Below, piece by piece: positions 54,323 through 63,533 of a DNA stretch of 64,000 bases. The DNA is from Caulobacter sp. X. Lineage in GTDB: Bacteria; Pseudomonadota; Alphaproteobacteria; Caulobacterales; Caulobacteraceae. The notes beneath the pieces are model-generated. The model had not been told where the DNA came from, did not search any database, and saw only the letters and a list, made by a program, of their open reading frames with translations. The stretch spans positions 930,001-994,000 of the forward strand of contig NZ_PEGF01000001.1 in assembly GCF_002742635.1 (NCBI RefSeq). The letters run 5' to 3'. Within the stretch, counting starts at the first letter, position 1, and every line of letters starts with the position of its first letter. The position numbers were made by a program, and so were the translations under genes.

Positions 54323-55744
54323 ATGACCGACCACGCCTCCGATACGCCCCAGGCCGCCAAGGGCCAGGGCCAAGCCATGTGGGGCGGTCGCTTCTCGGCC
54401 AAGCCCGCCGAGCTGATGCAGGCGATCAACGTCTCCATCGGCTTCGACAAGCGCCTGTGGGCGCAGGACCTGGCAGGCTCGCGCGCCCACGCCCGGATGT
54501 TGATCAGCCAAGGTGTGATTGCAAGCGCCGACGGCGAGGAAATTCTGAAAGGTCTCGACGCCATCGAGGGCGAGATCGCCGCGGGCGCCTTCCCGTTCCG
54601 CGACGAGTACGAAGACATCCACATGAACATCGAGGCGCGGCTGCGCGAGCTGATCGGCCCGACGGCCGGCCGGCTGCACACCGCCCGCTCGCGCAACGAC
54701 CAGGTGGCGGTCGACTTTCGCCTGTGGGTCCGCGACGCCTGTGACCGTTCGGTGGGGCAGCTGGAGGCTCTGCAGAAGGCCCTGCTCACCCAGGCCGAAG
54801 CCTATGCCGACGCCCTGATGCCGGGCTTCACCCACCTGCAGCCAGCCCAGCCGGTGACGTTCGGCCATCACCTGATGGCCTATGTCGAGATGTTCGGCCG
54901 CGACGCCTCGCGCTTCCGCGACGCCCGGGCGCGGATGAACGAGTGTCCGCTGGGCGCGGCCGCCCTGGCCGGCTCGCCCTTCCCGATTGATCGCCACCAG
55001 ACGGCGGCGGCGCTGGGTTTTGACCGTCCGACCGCCAATTCGCTGGATAGCGTCTCCTCGCGCGACTTCGCCCTGGAGGCCCTCTCGGCCGCCTCGATCA
55101 CGGCCACGCACCTGTCGCGGCTGGCCGAGGAAATCGTGCTGTGGACGACGCCGATGTTCGGCTTCATCAAGCTGACCGACGCCTTTACGACGGGCAGCTC
55201 GATCATGCCGCAGAAGAAGAACCCCGACGCGGCCGAGCTGATCCGCGCCAAGGTCGGCCGGATTCTGGGCTCGCTGACCACCCTGACGGTGGTGATGAAG
55301 GGCCTGCCGCTGGCCTATTCGAAGGACATGCAGGAGGACAAGGTCCCGACCTTCGAGGCCTTCGACGCCCTGGAGCTGGCTTTGCTGGCCATGGCCGGCA
55401 TGGTCGCCGACCTGACGCCGAACACCGAGACCATGGCCAAGGCGGCGGGCGCGGGCTTCTCGACGGCCACGGACCTCGCCGACTGGCTGGTGCGGACGCT
55501 GAACATGCCTTTCCGCGACGCGCACCACGTGACAGGGTCGGCGGTGAAGACCGCCGAGGGTCTTGGCGTCGATCTGGCCGATCTTACCTTGGAGCAGTTC
55601 CAGGCGATCGAACCCCGGATCACCCAGGACGTCTATGCTGTCCTGACCCCGGCCGCCTCGGCGGCCAGCCGCATGAGCTACGGCGGGACCGCCCCCGCCC
55701 AGGTCCGCGCCCAGATCGCGCGTTGGAAGGAAGTTCTGGCATGA
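54323..55744 (+). CDS. argH: Argininosuccinate lyase
   Basis: A 473-residue enzyme of the fumarase/aspartase superfamily that splits argininosuccinate to arginine and fumarate. Seen: M-W-G-G-R-F near residue 19, [28 protein letters not shown], and the mobile signature loop [12 protein letters not shown] with catalytic Ser. The first 18 residues are an extension of low conservation. It is the first gene of argH-lptM-like-lysA. Confidence 0.96.
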   Translation: MTDHASDTPQAAKGQGQAMWGGRFSAKPAELMQAINVSIGFDKRLWAQDLAGSRAHARMLISQGVIASADGEEILKGLDAIEGEIAAGAFPFRDEYEDIHMNIEARLRELIGPTAGRLHTARSRNDQVAVDFRLWVRDACDRSVGQLEALQKALLTQAEAYADALMPGFTHLQPAQPVTFGHHLMAYVEMFGRDASRFRDARARMNECPLGAAALAGSPFPIDRHQTAAALGFDRPTANSLDSVSSRDFALEALSAASITATHLSRLAEEIVLWTTPMFGFIKLTDAFTTGSSIMPQKKNPDAAELIRAKVGRILGSLTTLTVVMKGLPLAYSKDMQEDKVPTFEAFDALELALLAMAGMVADLTPNTETMAKAAGAGFSTATDLADWLVRTLNMPFRDAHHVTGSAVKTAEGLGVDLADLTLEQFQAIEPRITQDVYAVLTPAASAASRMSYGGTAPAQVRAQIARWKEVLA

Positions 55745-56046
55745 CGCTGCGCCCCATTACCCTGCTCGCGCTGACCGCCCTGGCCGTCACGGCCGCCGCC
55801 TGCGGCAAGCAAGGCGCGCTTGAGCGTCCCGCGCCGCTCTGGGATCCGGCCAAGAAGGCCGCCTGGGAAGCCGAGCGCCGCGCCGCCTCGGCCCAAGCCA
55901 ATCAACCGGCCCGCGCCGGCGGCACGCAGGAAATCCGCGACCCGGCCTCCAGCAACCGCACCATCCGCGCCGCGCCGCTTCCCGGCACGAACGATCCGTT
56001 CGGCGGTCCGTCCGCCGCCGGCTTCCCCGGCGCCACGCCCAACTAG
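55741..56046 (+). CDS. lptM: LptM-like (YifL) small lipoprotein
   Basis: A 101-residue lipoprotein. Signal peptide [11 protein letters not shown] with lipobox A-A-A-C at residue 21; the mature start [10 protein letters not shown] is the LptM/YifL hallmark (C-G-x-K-G-x-L). In E. coli LptM helps the LptD/LptE lipopolysaccharide translocon mature. The argH-lptM-lysA order is common in proteobacteria and supports the call. This version has a long Pro/Ala-rich tail of about 60 residues absent from E. coli LptM. It overlaps argH by 4 bases (ATGA). Confidence 0.82.
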   Translation: MTLRPITLLALTALAVTAAACGKQGALERPAPLWDPAKKAAWEAERRAASAQANQPARAGGTQEIRDPASSNRTIRAAPLPGTNDPFGGPSAAGFPGATPN

Positions 56047-56055
56047 GACTTCGCG

Positions 56056-57321
56056 TTGAACCACTTCGAATACGGCCCCGAAGGCCTGGCCTGCGAGGGC
56101 GTTCCGCTGGCCAAGATCGCGGCCGAGGTCGGCACGCCGGTCTATGTCTATTCCCGCGCCACCCTAGAGCGGCATTTCACGGTCTTTCGCGACGCGCTGG
56201 CCCTGGCCGGCGTGGCCGATCCGCTGATCGCCTATGCGGTGAAGGCCAATTCCAACGTCGCGGTGCTGAAGGTGCTGGGCGACCTCGGCGCCGGGGCCGA
56301 CACCGTCTCGGAAGGCGAGATCCGCCGCGCCCTGGCGGCAGGCATTCCGGGCGAGCGGATCGTCTTCTCGGGCGTCGGCAAGACCCGCCGCGAGATCGCC
56401 TTCGCCCTGTCCGTCGGCGTCGCCGAGATCAATGTCGAGTCGGAACCCGAGCTGGACCTGATCGCGCAGGTCGCCGCCAACATGCGCGTGAAGGCCAAGG
56501 TCGCCTTCCGCGTCAATCCGGACGTCGCGGCCGGCGGCCACGCCAAGATCGCCACCGGCAAGTCCGAAAACAAGTTCGGCGTCTCGTTCGCCGAGGCCGC
56601 GCGCCTCTACGCCAACGCCAGCAACAATTCGAGCCTCGAGCCGGTCGGCGTGGCCTGCCACATCGGCAGCCAGATCACCGACCTCGAGCCCATGCGCGCC
56701 GCCTTCACGAAGATGCGGGGCCTGGTCGAGCAGCTGCTGGGCGAGGGCCTGTCGGTCGAGCGCCTGGACCTGGGCGGCGGTCTGGGCGTGCCCTATTTCA
56801 ACAGCCCCGAACCGCCCTCGCCCGCCGCGTTCGCCGCCATGGTCGGCGAAGTCACCCAGGGCCTGCCCGTGACCCTGGCCTTTGAGCCCGGCCGCGTGAT
56901 CGCCGCCAACGCCGGCGTGCTGGTCAGCGAGGTCGTGCATGTCCATGAGCGTCCGGAAGGCCGCAAGTTCCTGGTCATCGACGCGGCTATGAACGATCTG
57001 ATCCGACCGGCGATGTACGACGCGTTCCACGACATCCGTCCCGTGGTCCAGCGCGGCGGCGAAACGGTCTACGATGTCGTGGGCCCGGTCTGCGAGACCG
57101 GCGACACCTTCACGCGTGATCGCGCGCTGCCCCCGTTCACGACGGGCGACCTGGTCGCCTTCATGTCGGCGGGCGCTTATGGCGCGGCCATGGCCAGCGA
57201 GTACAACACCCGCCCCCTCGTCCCCGAGGTTCTGGTGGATGGCGACCGCTACGCGGTCATCCGCAAGCGCCCGACCTATGACGAGATTTTGGCCCGGGAT
57301 CTGGTCCCGGAATGGGTTTAG
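56056..57321 (+). CDS. lysA: Diaminopimelate decarboxylase
   Basis: A 421-residue fold-type III PLP enzyme making lysine from meso-diaminopimelate. PLP lysine in Y-A-V-K-A-N-S-N, phosphate loop and H-I-G-S-Q-I-T-D, G-G-G-L-G-V-P-Y, E-P-G-R, and C-E-T-G-D (active-site cysteine from the partner) near 347. M-S-A-G-A-Y-G near the end completes the set. The TTG start at 56056 is 9 bases after the lipoprotein stop. Confidence 0.96.
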   Translation: MNHFEYGPEGLACEGVPLAKIAAEVGTPVYVYSRATLERHFTVFRDALALAGVADPLIAYAVKANSNVAVLKVLGDLGAGADTVSEGEIRRALAAGIPGERIVFSGVGKTRREIAFALSVGVAEINVESEPELDLIAQVAANMRVKAKVAFRVNPDVAAGGHAKIATGKSENKFGVSFAEAARLYANASNNSSLEPVGVACHIGSQITDLEPMRAAFTKMRGLVEQLLGEGLSVERLDLGGGLGVPYFNSPEPPSPAAFAAMVGEVTQGLPVTLAFEPGRVIAANAGVLVSEVVHVHERPEGRKFLVIDAAMNDLIRPAMYDAFHDIRPVVQRGGETVYDVVGPVCETGDTFTRDRALPPFTTGDLVAFMSAGAYGAAMASEYNTRPLVPEVLVDGDRYAVIRKRPTYDEILARDLVPEWV

Positions 57322-57413
57322 GTAGTCGTACGCACAAAAAGTCCGCTTCATCGTCACTCTAGATTAACCGCAATCACCGATTTTCACCCAGTTTGGGGCG
57401 TGGAGTGTCTTCG

Positions 57414-59030
57414 GTGAGCAGCTTCATAGAGTTCGACAGTATCGAAGCTCAACGAAAGGTGGGCGGCCATCTTGTGCTGGCCTGCATCGCCGCCCTGGTG
57501 CTGATCACACCAGCGGCCAGCCTGTTCACCGGCGGTAAATCGACCCTGATCCTGGCGGGCGCCTCGGTGCTGCTCGCCGCGATCGGCTGGGGCGGCTGGG
57601 CCATCTGGCGCGACAACGCCGCGCAGCGCATCTCGACCGCCGTCACCCTCATGGGCCAGGTCAGCCTGTTCGTCGCGGCCTTCGCCGGCCATCCGCTGCA
57701 GCACGAAGCCCGCATGGCTTATCTGGCCGCCCTGGCCCTGATGGTGGCCTATGGCGATTGGCGCGCGGTGGCCGTGGCCGCCGGCACGATCATCGGCGTC
57801 GAGATCGCCGGCGCCCTGTTCGCGCCTCACCTGCTGATGGTCGGCGAGGTCACGCCCCTGCGCGTCGCCTTCAGCGCCGGAGTCACCCTGGCGACCGCCT
57901 GGTCGCTGATCTGGCTGACCGCCAGCGTCTCGCGCCTGTTCGTCACCGTCACCGCCCGCACCGACAAGGCCCTCGACGCGGCCGCCCGCGCCGACGCGGC
58001 CAACGCCGACGCCGAGGCCCAGCGCGCCGCCCGCGACGCCGCCAACGCCGAGCAGGCCCGTCAGAAGGCCGCCCTGGAAGCCGAGCAGACTCAGGTCGTC
58101 GAGGAGCTGGCCGAAGCCCTCGCCCACCTGTCGCGCGGCGACCTGACCTGGCGCCTGACCAAGACCTTCGCCGACCGCTACGAGCCCCTGCGCGCCGACT
58201 TCAACGAGGCGCTGAGCCGCCTGCAGGCCGCCATGCGCGAGATCGCCGGCAACGCCGCCAGCATGACCGCCGGCGTCGCCGACATGTCTCGCGCCTCGGA
58301 CGAGCTGGCCCGTCGTACTGAGCACCAGGCCGCCAGCCTGGTGCAGACCACCGCCGCCCTCGGCGAGATCACCGTCGCCGTCCAGAACACCGCCGAAAGC
58401 GCCAACCAGGCCAACGCCGCCGCCGCCGCCGCCCGCCAGGAGGCCGAGCGCTCGGACCCGGTGGTCAGCGAGGCCGTCGAGGCCATGACCCAGATCGAGA
58501 CCTCGTCGGGTCAGATCGGCAAGATTATCGGCGTCATCGACGAGATCGCCTTCCAGACCAACCTCCTGGCCCTGAACGCCGGGGTCGAGGCCGCCCGCGC
58601 GGGCGAAGCTGGTCGCGGCTTCGCGGTCGTGGCTCAGGAAGTTCGGGCCCTGGCCCAGCGCTCGGCCGACGCGGCCAAGGAGATCAAGGACCTGATCAAC
58701 ATCTCCGGCGACCAGGTCAGCGCCGGCGTCGAGCGCGTGGGCCGCACGCGCGAGGCGCTGCAGCGCATCATCGCCCGGGTCGCCGAGATCAACACTCAGA
58801 TCAACGCCATCGCCGCCTCGGCTCGCGATCAAGCCGAGGGGCTGGGCGAGGTCAACGCCACCATGGGCGAGATGGACCGGGTGGTGCAGCAAAACGCCGC
58901 GATGGTGGAAGAGACCACCGCCGCCGCTCACGCCCTCGGCAACGAGGCGCAGGAGCTGGCGCGGCGGGTCGACATGTTCGAGATCGGCCGCGAAAAGGCC
59001 GCCTCCGCGGCGGAGCAGCGCGCGGCTTAG
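57414..59030 (+). CDS. Methyl-accepting chemotaxis protein with multi-helix membrane sensor
   Basis: A 538-residue receptor. Five hydrophobic helices lie within the first 175 residues with no large periplasmic domain. An alanine-rich coiled coil (about 175-220) leads to a HAMP-like segment ([10 protein letters not shown]), then the signalling domain with the conserved tip [15 protein letters not shown] and [11 protein letters not shown]. No C-terminal CheB/CheR pentapeptide. It couples to CheA/CheW. GTG at 57414 is chosen because GGAG stands eight bases before it; TTG 57393 and GTG 57405 are in frame. Confidence 0.92.
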   Translation: MSSFIEFDSIEAQRKVGGHLVLACIAALVLITPAASLFTGGKSTLILAGASVLLAAIGWGGWAIWRDNAAQRISTAVTLMGQVSLFVAAFAGHPLQHEARMAYLAALALMVAYGDWRAVAVAAGTIIGVEIAGALFAPHLLMVGEVTPLRVAFSAGVTLATAWSLIWLTASVSRLFVTVTARTDKALDAAARADAANADAEAQRAARDAANAEQARQKAALEAEQTQVVEELAEALAHLSRGDLTWRLTKTFADRYEPLRADFNEALSRLQAAMREIAGNAASMTAGVADMSRASDELARRTEHQAASLVQTTAALGEITVAVQNTAESANQANAAAAAARQEAERSDPVVSEAVEAMTQIETSSGQIGKIIGVIDEIAFQTNLLALNAGVEAARAGEAGRGFAVVAQEVRALAQRSADAAKEIKDLINISGDQVSAGVERVGRTREALQRIIARVAEINTQINAIAASARDQAEGLGEVNATMGEMDRVVQQNAAMVEETTAAAHALGNEAQELARRVDMFEIGREKAASAAEQRAA

Positions 59031-59051
59031 GTCAAGCCGCGCCCCAATCCT

Positions 59052-59582
59052 TTAGTCCATCGCGCCGATGTACGGCAGGCCGCGGCTCTTGCCTTCGTCG
59101 TCGAGGCCGTAGCCCACCAGATAGCGGGGCGGCGCTTCCCAGGCCACGAAGTCGGGCTCCATGCCGCGCGAGGTCGGCCAGGGCTTGCGGGCGAACACCG
59201 CGGTGAGCACCTCGCTGGCGCCGGCGTCCTTCACCAGCCGCGCGGCTTCCGACAGCGATAGACCTGTGTCGAAGACGTCGTCGACGACCAGGGCGCGACG
59301 GCCGACCAGCGGGCGCTGCAGGTCCGCGCGGACTTCGCAACGGCCCGAGCTCTTGCGCTCGTCGTGGTATGACGCCAGCCACAGCGCGTCGAAACGCACG
59401 TCGCGGCCAGCCTTGTACAGGGCGCGGGTCAGGTCGGCGGCGAACCAGAGGCCGCCGGTCAGCAGGCAGATGACCACGGTGTCGTCGTCGATGCGCGGCG
59501 CGATCGCTTCGGCCAGCGCCTTCACCCGTTCGGCGATCTCGGCTTCCGAGATCAGGACTTCGGGCTTCTTGGAGTCATTCAT
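59052..59582 (-). CDS. hpt: Hypoxanthine/purine phosphoribosyltransferase
   Basis: A 176-residue type I phosphoribosyltransferase for purine salvage. Motifs: L-T-G-G-L-W-F-A-A-D-L near residue 42, the PRPP loop R-A-L-V-V-D-D-V-F-D-T-G-L-S-L near 98-112, and the base-binding P-D-F-V-A-W near the C-terminus. It uses hypoxanthine and probably guanine. It starts 8 bases inside the upstream zinc-ribbon gene, so the two are co-expressed. Confidence 0.88.
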   Translation of the reverse strand: MNDSKKPEVLISEAEIAERVKALAEAIAPRIDDDTVVICLLTGGLWFAADLTRALYKAGRDVRFDALWLASYHDERKSSGRCEVRADLQRPLVGRRALVVDDVFDTGLSLSEAARLVKDAGASEVLTAVFARKPWPTSRGMEPDFVAWEAPPRYLVGYGLDDEGKSRGLPYIGAMD

Positions 59583-60531
59583 GATGAGCGGGTTCGTGAG
59601 AGGCTGTAGGGACGGTTTTGTCCCCGCTCTCATGTCCCGGGGGGGCATGTCCAGCCGCTTCTGACGTCGCGGACGCATCCTGAGCCCCACGCAGGGCGAC
59701 ATCGGGCTTCTCGCCATGGCCCTCGGCGGGCTTGTCGTGACCGGCTTCGGGGTGGATCGAGGCCTTCACGCCGCCCTCTTCGTTCGCGAAGCCGATCTGC
59801 AGGTCCTTGGCCGTGCGGGGCGGATCCACGAAGGTGATCGAGAAGTGCCGGACCTCGCCGGGCGGGATCTTGGCGTCGTGGGCGGCGGCCAGCTGGCCGG
59901 AGACGCGCTTGCCTTCGCCATTGAGCAGCTCGACGCGCAGGGCCGGCGCGACCACCGCGTGTTCGGTGATGTTGCGGATCGCGCCCGTCACCGTGACCGC
60001 CGCGTGGCCGTCCTTCATCAGAGGCTGGGCCTTGATGCTGCCCCGGTCGATCACGAGGCCCACCGTGTTCACAGGCAAGCCCACCGCCGCGTAGGCTCCG
60101 GCGGTTCCAGGCATGATCCGGACGACGTCGATCCGGAAGATCAGGGCGCCGATCACCAGCGCGGCCATCACGGCGGCCATGCCCGCCCAGACGATGCCGG
60201 TGACCGTGGCCTCGCGCAGCCGTCGCTCGGCGTCGGCGCGGGCCCGGAAGACCTTAGGAAGCTCTTCTCCGGGCAGAGCGCTGACGGGCGGCTCTTCCTC
60301 TGGTTCGTTGGCGGGCTGGTCTCCCGCCGCGGACGCCGCCGCGGCGTCAGAGTCGCCTCGGCTGGCGAGGCTAGGGTTCTCGGGGTCCTCGAAGAGATCG
60401 GTCGCCGCCTCTTCGTTGCGCGCCGTCCAGCGGTGGCCGCAGGCCGCGCAACGCACGACCCGGCCTTCCGGACCGACCTTCGAGTCGTCCACGAAATAGC
60501 GGCTGGCGCACTCCGGACAGGTCAGTATCAT
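59575..60531 (-). CDS. Zinc-ribbon membrane protein (MJ0042-type)
   Basis: A 318-residue protein. N-terminal MJ0042-type zinc ribbon M-I-L-T-C-P-E-C...V-R-C-A-A-C-G-H-R-W (residues 5-38), an acidic disordered linker, one membrane helix (about 125-150), a periplasmic beta-rich domain of the FxLYD/DUF3426 kind (V-T-V-T-G-A-I-R-N-I-T, F-S-I-T-F-V-D-P-P) and a His/Glu/Ala-rich tail. Its role is unknown; in alphaproteobacteria it is regularly next to ftsE, as here (divergent, 83 bp). ATG 60531. Confidence 0.85.
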   Translation of the reverse strand: MILTCPECASRYFVDDSKVGPEGRVVRCAACGHRWTARNEEAATDLFEDPENPSLASRGDSDAAAASAAGDQPANEPEEEPPVSALPGEELPKVFRARADAERRLREATVTGIVWAGMAAVMAALVIGALIFRIDVVRIMPGTAGAYAAVGLPVNTVGLVIDRGSIKAQPLMKDGHAAVTVTGAIRNITEHAVVAPALRVELLNGEGKRVSGQLAAAHDAKIPPGEVRHFSITFVDPPRTAKDLQIGFANEEGGVKASIHPEAGHDKPAEGHGEKPDVALRGAQDASATSEAAGHAPPGHESGDKTVPTASHEPAHHE

Positions 60532-60614
60532 GGCCGCGAATCGAACGATCCCCACAAGCTTATAAGGGGGTCGCTGATTTTAACCCTGATGTCCAGAAAG
60601 CCCAGTGACGCGCC

Positions 60615-61322
60615 TTGCGGATCGACACAGAACAGGGCGATGACGCCCTACCGGTGGTCCGCTTCGAAGGCGTCTCGATGCGCTACGGCCGGGCGCCGGA
60701 AACCCTCAAGGATATCAGCTTCTCCCTCCGTCAGGGTTCGTTCCATTTCCTGACCGGAGCGTCCGGCGCGGGCAAGAGTTCGCTGCTGAAACTGATCTAT
60801 CTGGCCCATCGTGCGTCACGAGGACGCGTCGAGCTGTTCGGCCGCGATATCAGCCTGCTGCACGCCCACGACCTGCCCTTCGTGCGCCGGCGGATCGGCG
60901 TCGTCTTCCAGGAATTCCGGCTGCTGGAGCACCTGTCGGTGTTCGACAACGCCGCCCTGCCGCTACGCATCCTCAAACGCAAGCCCGCTACCTATCGCGA
61001 AGACGTCGCCGAACTCTTGAACTGGGTGGGCCTTGGCGAGCGGATGCACGCCTTGCCGGCCACCCTGTCCGGCGGCGAGAAGCAGCGCCTGGCCATCGCC
61101 CGCGCCGTGGTCGACCGCCCAGACATCCTGCTGGCGGACGAGCCGACCGGCAATGTCGATCCGGCCATGTCGCTGCGCTTGCTGCGCCTGTTCGTCGAGC
61201 TGAACCGCCTGGGCACCACGGTGCTGATCGCCACCCATGACGAGGACATGGTCGCGCGCGCCGGCCGGCCGGCTCTGCGCCTTCTGGACGGTCGCCTGAT
61301 GGGGACGGAGGCGACGCCATGA
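60615..61322 (+). CDS. ftsE: Cell division ATP-binding protein FtsE
   Basis: A 235-residue ABC ATPase. Walker A G-A-S-G-A-G-K-S-S, Q-loop in V-F-Q-E-F-R, signature L-S-G-G-E-K-Q-R, Walker B I-L-L-A-D-E-P-T-G and H-loop A-T-H-D-E-D-M. With FtsX it activates amidase-type hydrolases at the septum. In Caulobacter FtsE also organises the Z ring. TTG start at 60615 (GTG 60654 is a less likely alternative). It overlaps ftsX by 4 bases. Confidence 0.95.
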   Translation: MRIDTEQGDDALPVVRFEGVSMRYGRAPETLKDISFSLRQGSFHFLTGASGAGKSSLLKLIYLAHRASRGRVELFGRDISLLHAHDLPFVRRRIGVVFQEFRLLEHLSVFDNAALPLRILKRKPATYREDVAELLNWVGLGERMHALPATLSGGEKQRLAIARAVVDRPDILLADEPTGNVDPAMSLRLLRLFVELNRLGTTVLIATHDEDMVARAGRPALRLLDGRLMGTEATP

Positions 61323-62212
61323 CCGCCCTGTTCGATGTCTCGCGCTGGCGGCCCGGGCCGCTGCTGCCGCCGCGCGACGCCCGCGACGGCGCTTTGGTGT
61401 TCGTCGTGGCGGTGCTGTGCTTCCTGGCTTGCCTGACAGCCTTCGCCGCCCTCGCCGCCAACCGCGCCGCCCACGGCTGGACCGCCCAGCTCACCGGCTC
61501 GGCCACCGTCGTTGTCCGCGCCCGCGCCGGCGAGACGCCCGACAGCGCCGCCGCCCGCGCCGCCGAGACCCTGGCCGGCGTCCGCGGCGTGGTCGAAGCC
61601 CAGGCCTTGACCCGCGAGAAGGCCGAGGCCCTGCTGGAGCCCTGGATCGGCAAGGACGCCCTGGTCGAGGACCTGCCAACGCCGCGTCTCGTCACCCTGG
61701 ACCTGGACCCGAAGGCCCCGCCGACGGCCGAGACCCTGGACAAGGCCCTCCGGTCCGCCGGCGTCGACGCCACCGTGGACGACCACAGCCGCTGGATCGC
61801 CGACATCGAGCGCGCCGCCGACATGGCGCGATTGGCGGCGCTGGGCGTTTTCACTCTGATCGCGGCGGCCGCCGCGGCGGTGATCGCTTTCGCCACCCGG
61901 GCCGGCCTCGCCGCACGCCATGAGGTGATCGAGGTGCTGCATTTCTCCGGCGCCGAACGGGGTTTCATCGCCGGCCTCTTCCAGGGCCGCTTCGCGATGA
62001 TGGGCGCGCTCGCCGGCTTCCTGGGCGGCGCCAGCGCGGCGGGCGTCGGCGCTCTGCTGCGGTATTTCGGCGGCGGCGCGGGTCTGGCGCCCGTCCTGCC
62101 GTTGGCCTGGATGGACCTGCTGGCGGCCGCGCCAGCCCCCTTCGTCGCGGCCCTGATCGCGGGCGTTTCGGCGCGTCTGGCCGCGTCGCGGATCGTGGGG
62201 GAGATGGCGTGA
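61319..62212 (+). CDS. ftsX: Cell division protein FtsX
   Basis: A 297-residue permease-like membrane protein of the FtsX/MacB type. Four membrane helices (about 25-45, 170-190, 222-248, 262-285), with a periplasmic domain of about 120 residues between the first two, as expected. It does not transport but transmits FtsE ATP hydrolysis to periplasmic cell-wall hydrolases. It overlaps both ftsE and the ydcF gene by 4 bases, forming one operon. Confidence 0.92.
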   Translation: MTALFDVSRWRPGPLLPPRDARDGALVFVVAVLCFLACLTAFAALAANRAAHGWTAQLTGSATVVVRARAGETPDSAAARAAETLAGVRGVVEAQALTREKAEALLEPWIGKDALVEDLPTPRLVTLDLDPKAPPTAETLDKALRSAGVDATVDDHSRWIADIERAADMARLAALGVFTLIAAAAAAVIAFATRAGLAARHEVIEVLHFSGAERGFIAGLFQGRFAMMGALAGFLGGASAAGVGALLRYFGGGAGLAPVLPLAWMDLLAAAPAPFVAALIAGVSARLAASRIVGEMA

Positions 62213-62826
62213 AGTCGCTCGCCGCCCTCTTGATCGGCCTGATGATCTGGGGCCTGGGCCTGGTGGCCTTCACCGGCCGCGTGGACCTTTCCACGCCCGC
62301 CCCCGAACCGCCGCAAGCCGACGGCGTCGTCGCCCTGACCGGCGCCTCGAACCTGCGTCTGGAAGCCGCCACGCGCTTGCTTGAGGAAGGCAAGGGCAAG
62401 CGCCTGCTGATCTCGGGGGTCAACCGCGAGGCCACCCGCGCCGACGTCCAGAGCGTCACAAAAGCGGTCAAGCCAATCTACGACTGCTGCGTGGACCTGG
62501 GCTTCACCGCCGCCAACACAGTGGGCAACGCGCTGGAGACCGCCGAATGGGCGAGGTCCAACGGTTATGACAGCCTCATTGTGGTCACCGCCGACTATCA
62601 CATGCCGCGTTCGATGCTGGAGCTCGGCGCCGCCATGCCTGGCGTGAAGCTCTATCCCTACCCGGTGAAGACCGACCTCAACGCTCATCGCTGGTGGAAA
62701 ACCAGCATCAGCGCTCGGCGGATGATCGTGGAATATTGTAAGTACCTGGCCATCCTGGGGCGCGAAGCGTTCCTGGGCCTTGGCCCCAAGACCAAAGGCG
62801 CCCCCGAGGCGAAGGACGCTCCTTGA
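62209..62826 (+). CDS. YdcF family (DUF218) membrane-anchored protein
   Basis: A 205-residue protein with one N-terminal membrane helix (5-24) and a DUF218 domain: A-D-G-V-V-A-L-T-G, L-L-I-S-G-V-N, A-x-N-T-V-G-N-A-L-E-T-A-E-W-A, V-T-A-D-Y-H-M-P-R-S-M-L-E-L. The family binds SAM-like ligands or acts on envelope glycans (SanA, ElyC). Its place between ftsX and plsC suggests an envelope role. GTG start with a GTGA overlap. Confidence 0.9.
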   Translation: MKSLAALLIGLMIWGLGLVAFTGRVDLSTPAPEPPQADGVVALTGASNLRLEAATRLLEEGKGKRLLISGVNREATRADVQSVTKAVKPIYDCCVDLGFTAANTVGNALETAEWARSNGYDSLIVVTADYHMPRSMLELGAAMPGVKLYPYPVKTDLNAHRWWKTSISARRMIVEYCKYLAILGREAFLGLGPKTKGAPEAKDAP

Positions 62827-63533
62827 TCTACCTGCGCTCGTTCCTGTTCCAGCTTGTTTTCTGGCTGTGGTCCGCGACGATGGCGGTCCTGATGCTCGCC
62901 ACGATCCCGCTGCCGCGCGCGGTCAATCGCGCCTGCCTGACCTTCTGGTCGAAAGGCGTGATCCTGAGCCTGCGCTGGCTGGCGGGCGTCCGCATCGAGA
63001 TCCGCGGCCGCGAGAACGTGCCGACTGGAGCGGCGATCGTGGCCGCCAAGCACCAGTCGATGTTCGACGTCTTCAGCCAGTTCGCCATCCTGCCCGACGC
63101 CTGCTTCGTGATGAAGAAGGAGCTCCTGATGGTGCCGCTGTTCGGCTGGCATGGCCTGAAGGCGGACATGATCGTCGTCGACCGCGACGGTCACTCGGCG
63201 GCGCTGAAGAAGCTGGTCCGCGACGCCAAGGATCGCATGAAGGACGCCCGCCAGATCGTGATCTTCCCGGAAGGCACGCGCGGCGACGTGGGCCAGCCTG
63301 GCGACTACAAGCCCGGCATCGCCGCGCTCTATCGCGAGCTGGACATGCCGGTGACGCCGCTGGCCCTGAACTGCGGCAGCCACTGGGACAAGGGCTTCCT
63401 GCGCAAGCCCGGGACCATCGTCTTCGAATATCTCGAGCCAATCCCCGCTGGCCTGAAGCGCGCCGAGTTCATGCGCGAGCTGCAGACCCGCATCGACGGC
63501 GCGACCCAGGCGCTGGAGGCCGAGGGGCTCTAA
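62823..63533 (+). CDS. plsC: 1-acyl-sn-glycerol-3-phosphate acyltransferase
   Basis: A 236-residue membrane acyltransferase forming phosphatidic acid from lysophosphatidate. Motif I H-x4-D as A-A-K-H-Q-S-M-F-D-V-F (near 78-88), motif III F-P-E-G-T-R-G, and motif II/IV V-V-D-R-D-G and P-V-T-P-L-A-L-N-C-G. One or two N-terminal membrane helices. The TTG start overlaps the ydcF stop by 4 bases (TTGA). The stop overlaps that of the convergent chaC gene by 4 bases. Confidence 0.94.
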   Translation: MIYLRSFLFQLVFWLWSATMAVLMLATIPLPRAVNRACLTFWSKGVILSLRWLAGVRIEIRGRENVPTGAAIVAAKHQSMFDVFSQFAILPDACFVMKKELLMVPLFGWHGLKADMIVVDRDGHSAALKKLVRDAKDRMKDARQIVIFPEGTRGDVGQPGDYKPGIAALYRELDMPVTPLALNCGSHWDKGFLRKPGTIVFEYLEPIPAGLKRAEFMRELQTRIDGATQALEAEGL

